Positions 1-5,584 of a DNA stretch of 6,834 nt are shown in pieces (the stretch's first letter is position 1; every line of letters begins with the position of its first letter). The translations under genes were made by a program, and so were the position numbers. The stretch is from Candidatus Nanopelagicales bacterium (GTDB taxonomy: Bacteria; Actinomycetota; Actinomycetes; S36-B12; UBA10799): contig JAUYKX010000018.1 of the NCBI GenBank assembly GCA_030699055.1, forward strand, positions 1 through 6,834, read 5' to 3'. Under the pieces are notes generated by a model. The model made no database searches. It worked only from the letters and a program-made list of their open reading frames with translations, and was not told where the DNA came from.

Positions 1-1074
1 AGCAAAGTCACCGACATGGCATTCATGTTTTCCTCCGCGGATGCGTTCAATCAGCCCATCGGAAACTGGGACACAGAAAACGTCACCGACATGGGCAGCA
101 TGTTTTCTTCCGCGCATGCGTTCAACCAGCCGATCGCTGACTGGAATACGGGGAATGTCACCTACATGGGCTGGATGTTTGAGGATGCGGACGCGTTCAA
201 CCAGCCAATCGGCGGCTGGGATACGAGCAAAGTGACTCATATGGCAGGCATGTTTTGCGATGCGGACGCGTTCAACCAGCCAATCGGCGGCTGGGATACG
301 GGGAATGTCACCAGCATGGGCAGCATGTTTGCGGCTGCGGGCGCGTTTAACCAGCCAATTGGCGGCTGGGATACGGGGAATGTCACCGACATGTGGGCGA
401 TGTTCTATTACGCTCGCGCGTTCGATCGGCCGATTGGTGACTGGAACACCAGCAAGGTCACCTACATGGATAACCTATTTGAGAACGCGTCGGCGTTCGA
501 TCAGAACGTCAGTTCCTGGGACACCAGTAACGTCATCAACATGGACCGCATGTTCTCTCTTTCGGGTTTGTCGACCGCGAATTACGACGCATTGCTGATT
601 GGTTGGTCGGCGCGCTCGCTGAAGTCGAATGTTGGCTTTTCAGCCGGGAGCGCCCGCTATTCGGCTGGCGCGGCTGCGGCCGCTCGTCAGCACATGATTG
701 ACGCTTTCGGCTGGACGATCACCGACGGCGGCCAGGTGGGTACACCGACCCCAACACTGACCCCAACCCCAACCCCAACCCCTCCACCTCCGCCGCCGCC
801 CCCCGCATCCGCTCCGGTGGGTGTTGATCAGCATGTGGCTGGTGGGGTTCCGAAGAAGTTGAAGCGTAAGACGCGTAAGCCGATCGCGTTGCCGAAGGCC
901 ACTGATGGCGGTCAGCGGGTCGGTTGGTCCTCTGCGACGCCGAAGGTGTGCAAGGTCGTGCGCGGCAAGCTGAAACTGACCGGCAAGAAAGGCGTCTGCC
1001 GCCTGATCGGTACCGCGGCGGGCACCGCCCAGCACCGCAACCTGCGGCAGGTCTACGCGATCCGGGTGCGGTAA
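1..1074 (+). CDS. BspA-like (DUF285) repeat surface protein, 3' part
   Basis: The reading frame is open from the first base, so the N-terminus lies outside the window; 357 residues are visible. Bases 16-540 encode seven 25-residue repeats of the pattern MxxMFxxAxAFNQPIxxWDT followed by xxVTx, the hallmark of the DUF285/BspA leucine-rich-like family of exported surface proteins, often linked to adhesion. Bases 541-735 form the usual C-terminal cap of such arrays (YDALLIGW, then GWTITDGG). Bases 736-810 encode a TPTPTP then poly-Pro linker. From about 835 comes a basic domain ([10 protein letters not shown]) with two cysteines (codons 949-951 and 997-999, 16 residues apart), which I infer to be a divergent bacterial Ig-like module. 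No LPXTG motif or C-terminal membrane segment is present, so attachment to the wall, if any, is by another route. The ligand is unknown. The family call is secure; the C-terminal domain assignment is inference. Confidence 0.9.
   Translation, partial: SKVTDMAFMFSSADAFNQPIGNWDTENVTDMGSMFSSAHAFNQPIADWNTGNVTYMGWMFEDADAFNQPIGGWDTSKVTHMAGMFCDADAFNQPIGGWDTGNVTSMGSMFAAAGAFNQPIGGWDTGNVTDMWAMFYYARAFDRPIGDWNTSKVTYMDNLFENASAFDQNVSSWDTSNVINMDRMFSLSGLSTANYDALLIGWSARSLKSNVGFSAGSARYSAGAAAAARQHMIDAFGWTITDGGQVGTPTPTLTPTPTPTPPPPPPPPASAPVGVDQHVAGGVPKKLKRKTRKPIALPKATDGGQRVGWSSATPKVCKVVRGKLKLTGKKGVCRLIGTAAGTAQHRNLRQVYAIRVR
16..540 (+). repeat. Seven 75-bp tandem repeats encoding 25-aa DUF285 units
   Basis: Units begin at 16, 91, 166, 241, 316, 391 and 466, each starting with an ATG (Met) codon. 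The end of an eighth unit is visible at 1-15. Units 3 and 4 share an identical 42-bp core (184-225 and 259-300), and units 4 and 5 share 27 identical bases (286-312 and 361-387), which points to recent duplication or gene conversion in the middle of the array. The last units are more diverged. Confidence 0.9.
749..782 (-). repeat. G-quadruplex-prone ACCCCA hexamer repeat (TP linker)
   Basis: The plus strand has CCCC runs at 749-752, 761-764, 767-770, 773-776 and 779-782. The last four are separated by only AA, so the minus (template) strand reads GGGG-TT-GGGG-TT-GGGG-TT-GGGG. The hexamer is in frame and encodes Thr-Pro repeats in the linker of the BspA-like protein. Quadruplex formation is inferred from the run pattern. 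Confidence 0.7.
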
Positions 1075-1090
1075 CCGTCACCCACCGCCT

Positions 1091-1131
1091 CCGCTGCTGG
1101 CCCGGGCCACCCCGGTCCGGGCCAGCAGCGG
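1091..1131 (+). terminator. Strong hairpin terminator after the BspA-like gene
   Basis: A perfect 15-bp GC-rich inverted repeat (1091-1105 with 1117-1131) with an 11-nt loop starts 17 bp after the stop codon at 1072-1074. There is no U-tract, which is common for actinobacterial terminators. It separates the BspA-like gene from the CAP gene, so the two are probably transcribed separately. Confidence 0.8.
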
Positions 1132-1195
1132 GCGGGCAAACCAACAGCGAATCCCCAACTACGCATGACAGCGACGACAACAACGAAAGCAATGC

Positions 1196-1207
1196 AGGAG
1201 GCAGGAA
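1196..1207 (+). promoter_or_regulatory. Ribosome binding site of the CAP gene
   Basis: AGGAGG lies at 1196-1201 and a second purine block AGGAA at 1203-1207, 6 nt before the ATG at 1214. Together they support that start codon. Confidence 0.6.
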
Positions 1208-1213
1208 CACTTC

Positions 1214-2155
1214 ATGAACACCAACCACACGCCAACGCCAACCCGCCGGCTCGGCGCCGCGCGACGCCTGCGCCGGACCGCTGCCCTCATGACCGCGGCG
1301 CTGGTCGCCGTGGCGGCATTCGGCCTGCCCGGTTCGACGGCTGGTGCGGCTGCGGTGGGTCAGGACGCAGGGCTGAGAACCAGCGAGGGCGCCGTGGGCG
1401 CGCGCGCCCAAGGCGCCCTCGCTGTGCCCGGCGCTAACCGTTCGGTGGTGGTTTCGTGGCCCCGGCAGCGAGTCAAGGGCCTGCGGATATCGCTACGCGG
1501 GCACAAGATCGGCCGGGGTGGTCGGGTGCGGGCCGGTTGGGCCAAATGGGGCCAGGCCAAGCGGTTGCGCCCGAAAGCCACCCGGTATGTGTTCAAGGGC
1601 CTGCGCAATGGGCGCGAGTACCAGGTGAAACTGGACATGCGCCGCAGCAGCAAGTGGCGCACCGTTGGCAGTGGGGTCGCGGTGGCCCATGCCGATGGGT
1701 TCGGACCATCGCCATCATCGCCCGGCACGGTGTCGGTAGCCGAGCTGGAGCGGCAGGTCTTCGACTTGACCAACGTCGCACGCAACGAGGGACGCATATG
1801 TGGATCACAGTTCATGCCCGCAGCCGCCCCGCTGCAGTGGGATCAGAACTTGGCGACTGCGGCGCGTGCGCACAGCACGGACATGGCGACCCGTGGCTAC
1901 TTCGCGCACGACACCCCCGAAGGCAAGACACCGTGGCAGCGCTTCGGTGAAGCTGGTGTGCGCCCCTACCAAGGTGCGGCAGAGAACATTGCGCAGGGAA
2001 ATCGGACGCCGCGCGACGTGGTGGATGGTTGGATCAACAGCCCAGGCCATTGCCGAAATCTGATGGGCAACTACGAGAATCTGGGGGTGGGGCTCAGCTC
2101 CTCCGCGACAGGCTCCCGCTATTGGACTCAGGACTTCATCCGGCCCACAGATTGA
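1214..2155 (+). CDS. Secreted CAP/SCP-domain protein with FN3-like N-terminal domain
   Basis: A 313-residue exported protein. Residues 11-25 are rich in Arg (RRLGAARRLRR), followed by a hydrophobic stretch and small residues at about 40-47, a Sec-type signal peptide. Residues about 74-158 have the strand pattern of a fibronectin type III-like domain (SVVVSWP, then RYVFKGLRNGREYQVKL, then WRTVGSGVAV); this call is tentative. Residues about 176-308 are a CAP domain (cysteine-rich secretory protein/antigen 5/PR-1; bacterial SCP type). It carries the typical tetrad: His220 (ARAHSTDMA), Glu257 (AENIA), His279 (SPGHC) and Glu288 (YENLGVG), and ends in YWTQDF. Cys196 and Cys280 sit where bacterial members often form a disulfide. 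The biochemical role of bacterial CAP proteins is not settled, so none is assigned. The start is supported by a Shine-Dalgarno sequence. No clear terminator follows; only a 5-bp stem overlaps the stop (2153-2166). Confidence 0.92.
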   Translation: MNTNHTPTPTRRLGAARRLRRTAALMTAALVAVAAFGLPGSTAGAAAVGQDAGLRTSEGAVGARAQGALAVPGANRSVVVSWPRQRVKGLRISLRGHKIGRGGRVRAGWAKWGQAKRLRPKATRYVFKGLRNGREYQVKLDMRRSSKWRTVGSGVAVAHADGFGPSPSSPGTVSVAELERQVFDLTNVARNEGRICGSQFMPAAAPLQWDQNLATAARAHSTDMATRGYFAHDTPEGKTPWQRFGEAGVRPYQGAAENIAQGNRTPRDVVDGWINSPGHCRNLMGNYENLGVGLSSSATGSRYWTQDFIRPTD

Positions 2156-2202
2156 TCACAAGATCACCTATGGCCCCTGCGGAGGATGACGGTGATCCGC
2201 GT

Positions 2203-2250
2203 TACGGCAAGCAGCGAAAGCGTCAGATGGCCGGGTATTCGTACTGGCAT
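2203..2250 (+). pseudogene. 48-bp fragment of an amidase gene N-terminal region
   Basis: These 48 bases match the minus-strand amidase gene (about 5083-5130) at 44 of 48 positions by hand alignment. The frame is kept: the fragment reads YGKQRKRQMAGYSYWH and the amidase reads YGKQRKRQMAEYSYRH. Two differences are silent and two change a residue. The match stops abruptly at 2250, where the ATPase remnant on the other strand begins. There is no start codon context or catalytic domain, so this is a scrap of a second amidase copy in the opposite orientation to the intact gene. Confidence 0.7.
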
Positions 2251-2848
2251 AGAGTACGATTCCGACGATCATGTCGTCGCCGAGGCGTTCCGCCAAATGC
2301 CGCAGGCCGCGGAAGTCCTCGGCTCGAACCGTGGCGGCGGACTTGACTTCGATCCCGACCACGCTCCCACGCCGGTCGCTGAGGACCAAGTCGACCTCGA
2401 CGCCGTCGCGGGTGCGGTAGTGCGACAGTCTGACGCGCGTACGGCTGAAGGTGGCTTGGCGGTGCAATTCGCTGGCGACGAAGTTCTCCAGTAGCGGACC
2501 CATCTGCGATACCGGGTGCGCCAGGTCCGCGGCGCTGGCGTCGAGTAAGTGCGCGGCGATGCCTGTGTCGGTGAACATCAGCTTCGGGGTCGCCGTGGCT
2601 CGGGTGGAAATATTCCGGCTGAACGCCGGGATCCGATGGACCAGAAACACCTCTTCCAGCAGAGCCAGGTATCGGCTGATGGTGGAACGCGCGATCCCCA
2701 GGTCATTGGACAAGTTCGCAGCGGACACGACGCTTCCGACCCGGGCAGCCAGCATGGGAAGAAGTGCGCGCAGCTGGGGCGCCCGCTCAATGCTGGCGAG
2801 ATCGCGCACGTCACGTTCGACCATCGTGCGAAGGTAGGCCGCATAGCT
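2251..2848 (-). pseudogene. AAA/DUF4143 ATPase gene remnant (C-terminal part only)
   Basis: The minus strand encodes about 199 residues clearly like the C-terminal part of the widespread AAA_14/DUF4143 ATPases. Seen in order: YLRTMVERDVRDL; a winged-helix-like stretch (NLSNDLGIARSTISRYL); VFLVHRIPAFSRN; PKLMFTDTGIAAHLL; ENFVASELHRQ; and a PD-(D/E)XK-like end with GVEVDLVL and GIEVKSA. Intact members are usually around 400 residues or more, with an N-terminal P-loop ATPase domain. No Walker A motif is visible in any frame upstream to 3490. The family-like sequence also stops at GIVLY (about 2249), where the usual C-terminal tail is missing; the frame then runs on to a stop at 2168 through unrelated sequence. 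A frameshifting 23-bp duplication lies at the 5' edge. I read it as a dead gene truncated at both ends. Confidence 0.85.
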
Positions 2849-2849
2849 G

Positions 2850-2899
2850 ACGCGCACTTTGCCGTAGGGGTAACGCGCACTTTGCCGTAGGGGTAACGC
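2850..2899. repeat. 23-bp tandem duplication causing a frameshift
   Basis: Two perfect copies of a 23-bp unit (2852-2874 and 2875-2897), with a few matching bases on each side. On the minus strand each copy encodes YPYGKVRV, but 23 is not a multiple of three. The frame entering from upstream (LRERYPYGKVRV) therefore does not continue into the ATPase frame (YPYGKVRVSYAAYLRT). Removing one copy joins the two frames. Confidence 0.9.
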
Positions 2900-3005
2900 T
2901 CGCGTAGGTGCTCGCCGAGACCGCTCGTCTCGTCGTATGCCTGCGCGCAGTCGCGCAACCTGGCCCGCTGCGGCGCTCCAGAAGCTCGGGGAGCACCAGG
3001 GCCAT

Positions 3006-3146
3006 ATGGCCCGCACCCAGACCCTCGACCCGCACACTCGGCGGCGGGCTGACGCGGCCCTTCGGGGTGCTGACGGTCAGTACAAAGCGCTTGTGGACAA
3101 AGCGCTTGTGGCGAAATCGCTGTTCGTTGACTGGGGCTCCGGGTAG
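3006..3146 (+). CDS. Possible small ORF, function unknown
   Basis: A 46-codon ORF beginning MARTQTLDPHTRRRADAALR and ending FVDWGSG. It has GGGAG-like purines upstream (about 2988-2993, rather far from the ATG) and about 73% G/C at third codon positions by hand count. The composition (Ala, Asp, Leu, Val, Lys) is protein-like. The N-terminus loosely recalls small antitoxin or DNA-binding proteins, but no family is recognised. It contains an in-frame 15-bp duplication that repeats KALVD. The opposite strand is also open over this stretch with similar third-position composition, so the coding strand is not certain. It may be a remnant of a longer gene. Confidence 0.25.
   Translation: MARTQTLDPHTRRRADAALRGADGQYKALVDKALVAKSLFVDWGSG
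3082..3111. repeat. 15-bp perfect tandem duplication
   Basis: The unit ACAAAGCGCTTGTGG occurs twice in a row (3082-3096 and 3097-3111). It is a multiple of three, so frames on both strands survive. With the 23-bp duplication at 2850-2899, it is the second short tandem duplication within 260 bp. Confidence 0.9.
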
Positions 3147-3229
3147 GTCACAGGTCGAGGATGTTGAGGCGGCGTGGGCGATGCTGCACACCGGCTGCAG
3201 CCGTTACTTGCCCGCCTTGACCGCGAGCG

Positions 3230-3490
3230 TCAGCCTTCCCAAACGAAGGTGGCGGCCGGCTCGGGCGCACTCGGAATCACGTCGGGCTCGACGACACAGG
3301 ACACCCGGGCAGTAATCGCGAACGGGTTTTCACCGACTGCGGCGTCGGCCTCGAGTGAAACCGCGCAGTCCGAGGTGTGTGCGATTGCCGGATTGATGGA
3401 GGGAAGTGTGATGAAAGAGCCAGCGGCACTGACCGCGATAATCTTTCCCGCTCGTCTGGCACGCAACTTCCGAACCCCCGTCCGCGTCAC
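3230..3490 (-). CDS. Small secreted protein with signal peptide, possibly truncated
   Basis: An 86-residue minus-strand ORF read from a GTG at 3490-3488. The N-terminus is very basic (VRKLRARRAGK), followed by a hydrophobic core (IIAVSAAGSFITLPSI) and a cleavage-like site (NPAIA before HTSDC), a good Sec signal peptide. That leaves a mature part of only about 49 residues. It has alternating polar and hydrophobic strands and two cysteines (SDCAVSLEAD and ITARVSCVVEPD), like the first strands of a beta-sandwich domain. The reading frame ends at TFVWEG, in what looks like mid-domain. A one-base shift would extend it to LTLAVKAGK and a stop near 3204, so it may be a frameshifted remnant of a longer surface protein. 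No family is recognised. The start is uncertain because the ribosome binding site is weak (GGA, 7 nt upstream). It is divergent from the M14 gene. Confidence 0.5.
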   Translation of the reverse strand: MTRTGVRKLRARRAGKIIAVSAAGSFITLPSINPAIAHTSDCAVSLEADAAVGENPFAITARVSCVVEPDVIPSAPEPAATFVWEG

Positions 3491-3515
3491 TATCCGTCGA
3501 ATATCGATCCAGTCT

Positions 3516-3528
3516 GATTGAGTCAATC
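3516..3528. promoter_or_regulatory. 13-bp dyad (possible operator)
   Basis: GATTGA and TCAATC form a perfect 6-bp inverted repeat around a single G. It lies in the gap between the two divergent reading frames, about 26 bp upstream of the proposed GTG of the minus-strand ORF. Operator function is inference. Confidence 0.35.
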
Positions 3529-3538
3529 GTATGGGCGT

Positions 3539-3570
3539 GATTGGGAGCGCGTCATGACAATCGCCCAATC
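3539..3570. promoter_or_regulatory. 32-bp concentric dyad (possible operator)
   Basis: Outer arms GATTGGG (3539-3545) and CCCAATC (3564-3570) are exactly concentric with an inner palindrome GTCATGAC (3551-3558), with 5-nt spacers on both sides. By hand count, 12 of 16 pairs are complementary. It sits in the divergent intergenic region upstream of both the M14 gene and the small secreted ORF. The symmetry suggests a dimeric regulator site; which regulator is unknown. Confidence 0.45.
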
Positions 3571-3614
3571 CATCGGGTGATTTCCGGGACGACCGATTTC
3601 TCAATGGGCGAGAG

Positions 3615-3623
3615 TGCTAGTTT
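3615..3623 (+). promoter_or_regulatory. Weak extended -10 promoter candidate for the M14 gene
   Basis: TGC directly precedes TAGTTT (3618-3623), an extended -10 pattern, about 45 bp before the ATG at 3668. No good -35 element is seen at the usual distance. This is a guess from pattern only. Confidence 0.25.
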
Positions 3624-3667
3624 GGAACAAAATCATTCGGCTGGCGGTCACCACGAGGGCGTGTTTC

Positions 3668-4507
3668 ATGCAGGGTGAGATCAAGTGCGGTTCATCGAAG
3701 AGACGGCTCGGTCGGGTAGTTTCCGTGTTGCTGTTGGCGGCATCAACTGTTTCGCTTTCCGCCGCTATCGAGCCGGCCATGGCAGGAGCCGGCGGTTCCA
3801 CTACTCGCGTTAGCGAGGAACCATTGCCGGATCAGGTTCTCATCGGAAAGTCGACCAGGGGGCGCCCGATTCTTGCGAAGCGGCAGGGAGATCCGAACGC
3901 CACACGGGTGTTGCTTGTTGTCGGCCAGATGCACGGGGACGAACCGAAGGGGACGGCAGTTGTGCGCTCGCTCCGGAAGCGCCGCATTTCGGAGAACGGG
4001 AATGTGGCCATCTGGACCGTCAGCACGATGAACCCGGACGGACAGACCCGACGCACCCGCGTCAACGCCCGTTCGGTCGATCTGAATCGCAACTTCCCCA
4101 CCAAGTGGCGCCGCCTCGCCAAGGGCGGCACGTACTCCGGTCCGCGGCCGGCCTCCGAGGTGGAAACAACTGCGGTCATGGCCTTCACCGAGCGACTTCG
4201 ACCCGATGCGATCATGTCTTTTCATCAACCGCTCGACACCGTGATGACAGTGTGTGACGCCAAAGCGCGACCCTGGGTTCGTCGAATTGGTCGACTCGCC
4301 GGTCTGCCGGTGCCGTCCACGCGGGGTTGCGTGGCGAGGGACCGCAGCTATCCGGGCACGCTCAACAAATGGTTCTCCGCGCATTTCCCAGGATGGTTCG
4401 CCACGGTCGAGTTACCGGTGTCGTCGGTGGTGAACAAGTCGAAGATCCGGCGTTACACCAATACCGTTATCGAAATCTCCCGGCTGATCCGAGACAGGTC
4501 GCGATAG
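3668..4507 (+). CDS. Secreted M14-family zinc peptidase (MpaA-like)
   Basis: A 279-residue exported protein. The ATG at 3668 is chosen because GAGGG (3655-3659) lies 8 nt upstream and a signal peptide follows directly: basic SSKRRLGR, hydrophobic VVSVLLLAASTVSL, and cleavage-like AMA before GAGG (residue 39). The rest is an M14 metallocarboxypeptidase fold. Zinc ligands are His89 and Glu92 (QMHGDE) and His186 (SFHQP). Substrate-binding Asn140-Arg141 lie in DLNRNFP. The catalytic Glu is probably Glu248 (ATVELP). The MNPDG segment is also typical. Known relatives such as MpaA cut the gamma-D-Glu-diaminopimelate bond of murein peptides. Here the signal peptide implies action outside the membrane on wall peptides, which is inference. 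The gene converges with the amidase gene, with 30 bp between stops. Exact specificity cannot be read from the sequence. Confidence 0.92.
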   Translation: MQGEIKCGSSKRRLGRVVSVLLLAASTVSLSAAIEPAMAGAGGSTTRVSEEPLPDQVLIGKSTRGRPILAKRQGDPNATRVLLVVGQMHGDEPKGTAVVRSLRKRRISENGNVAIWTVSTMNPDGQTRRTRVNARSVDLNRNFPTKWRRLAKGGTYSGPRPASEVETTAVMAFTERLRPDAIMSFHQPLDTVMTVCDAKARPWVRRIGRLAGLPVPSTRGCVARDRSYPGTLNKWFSAHFPGWFATVELPVSSVVNKSKIRRYTNTVIEISRLIRDRSR

Positions 4508-4537
4508 GCGCTTGTCGGCTCGTCCCGGACGCACGGT

Positions 4538-5320
4538 TCAACACCGGGAACGGCGCCACTTGGGTGGGGTGGCCTTCAACGACCATTTCTTGGCCAGCGG
4601 TTTCACCAGTTTCCGGTATCGATTCATCGTGGCGGGTCGGAAGTCTCCGTGGGTTTGGCAGCGCCAGGCCCGATTCCGCTCGTAGTGCAAGGGGCTGCGC
4701 AGGTTCTCGTTATGGCCGATCACATCACCGATTGCCAGCGAGTACGTACCCATGAGCCAGGCGGTCAAGTGCAGCGACGCTTTCACTTGTCGGCGATTCG
4801 ACATCACGGCGGAATCGGACATCCCCACATGCTCGATTCCGATCGCGGAATGATTCAGGCCCACGGTGTGCCGACACCGGACGGTCAACGGAACGAGTTG
4901 ATAGATGGTTCCGTTGCGGTCGATCACGAAATGCGTGCAGGTACCGGGCAACTCGTGCAGTTCCGGATCCCGTGCGTTGGAACTGAACGTGGAAAACACC
5001 GACGAAAGCGAATTGGTCGCGGTGTAGTGCTCGACAATCACCTTCGGGGTCAAGCGCCACTCACGTTTGCCGTAATGCCGGTACGAGTACTCGGCCATTT
5101 GACGCTTTCGCTGCTTGCCGTATTGGACGTAACGCTTGACGATGCGCGGTGGCGGAACAACCACCGGGGCCGAGTCAGAGGCAGGGCCGGTGACCGACTC
5201 GACCCGCGCATCGGTCGACTGGGTGGCCGGCGGCGGAGCTGCCGAGGTTGATGCGCATCCGGCCACGAGTACGAGCATCGCGATTGCCCCCGCAGTGGCC
5301 GTTCGTGTTGTCAGCATCAT
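4538..5320 (-). CDS. Lipoprotein N-acetylmuramoyl-L-alanine amidase (Amidase_2)
   Basis: 260 residues from the ATG at 5320; the next codon is also ATG, so 5317 is possible. The N-terminus has TRT, a hydrophobic stretch and a lipobox LVAGC (Cys22), so the protein is probably a membrane-anchored lipoprotein. A Pro/Ser/Thr linker runs to about residue 60. Next come YGKQRKRQMAEYSYRHYG and the zinc amidase domain (about 92-238): zinc ligands His98 (VEHYTAT), His203 (VIGHNE) and Asp226 (THGDF), and the catalytic Glu163 (GIEHVG). FVIDRNGTIYQLVP is typical of the family, which cuts the bond between N-acetylmuramic acid and L-alanine in peptidoglycan. The C-terminus is basic (PPKWRRSRC). The frame stays open upstream to 5614, but the lipobox supports the downstream start. 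The Shine-Dalgarno is poor. The neighbouring M14 peptidase would act on the same polymer. Confidence 0.93.
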   Translation of the reverse strand: MMLTTRTATAGAIAMLVLVAGCASTSAAPPPATQSTDARVESVTGPASDSAPVVVPPPRIVKRYVQYGKQRKRQMAEYSYRHYGKREWRLTPKVIVEHYTATNSLSSVFSTFSSNARDPELHELPGTCTHFVIDRNGTIYQLVPLTVRCRHTVGLNHSAIGIEHVGMSDSAVMSNRRQVKASLHLTAWLMGTYSLAIGDVIGHNENLRSPLHYERNRAWRCQTHGDFRPATMNRYRKLVKPLAKKWSLKATPPKWRRSRC

Positions 5321-5457
5321 GGCCGTCCCGCCCGTTTCCGTTCGTGCGCGGCCGAAAAGCAGCCCGCTTCCCGCCACACCATCGCATTCCACATCGAGTG
5401 AAGTCCTGCCAACACCTGCAGCTTCGACCGCAAGTTGTTCGCCGGTAGGCCAGACGC
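5321..5457. other. Non-coding gap upstream of the amidase
   Basis: No convincing gene. The stretch must hold the amidase promoter and leader, but I see no clear -35/-10 pair. The GC-rich leader just before the ATG (GGGCGGGACGG) gives only a weak ribosome binding site. Confidence 0.4.
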
Positions 5458-5541
5458 CCGCTGACCGGTATTGGTGGACGTGGGCAACCGGATCGGCTCG
5501 CGCGACTTGCGCTTCAACTTCGCCGGAACCCCGCCTGACGC
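5458..5541 (-). pseudogene. Remnant of the basic C-terminal domain of a BspA-type surface protein
   Basis: On the minus strand these 28 codons read ASGGVPAKLKRKSREPIRLP and continue to TGQR. They match bases 835-918 of the plus-strand BspA-like gene ([20 protein letters not shown] and onward to GGQR) at 18 of 28 residues, and about 77% of bases by hand count. After TGQR the frame loses similarity, and the cysteine-containing half of the domain is not recognisable. A proline-containing stretch (PRPTPG) precedes it, like a linker. It is therefore a broken copy of the same module, between the amidase and the FN3 gene. Confidence 0.7.
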
Positions 5542-5584
5542 CGGCGCCTCCGCAGCCAGGACACCAGGTGTCGGCCGGGGGAAC

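Noticed and set aside
719..1411. Long minus-strand ORF (230 codons) opposite the BspA-like and CAP genes
   Set aside because: It spans the terminator hairpin and two well-supported plus-strand genes, has Arg/Gly-rich low-complexity composition and matches no domain; it is a GC-rich shadow.
1456..1950. Extra ORFs on both strands inside the CAP gene
   Set aside because: All overlap the CAP frame with its complete catalytic-type tetrad and signal peptide, and none shows a domain.
2850..3111. CRISPR or attachment-site array from the short tandem repeats
   Set aside because: Each unit occurs only twice with no spacers, and there is no cas gene or integrase; they are simple tandem duplications.
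3491..3525. Leaderless promoter (TTGACT and a -10 like TATTCG) just before the GTG at 3490
   Set aside because: The 17-bp spacing is right, but the -10 element is poor and it overlaps a dyad; too weak to list as a feature.
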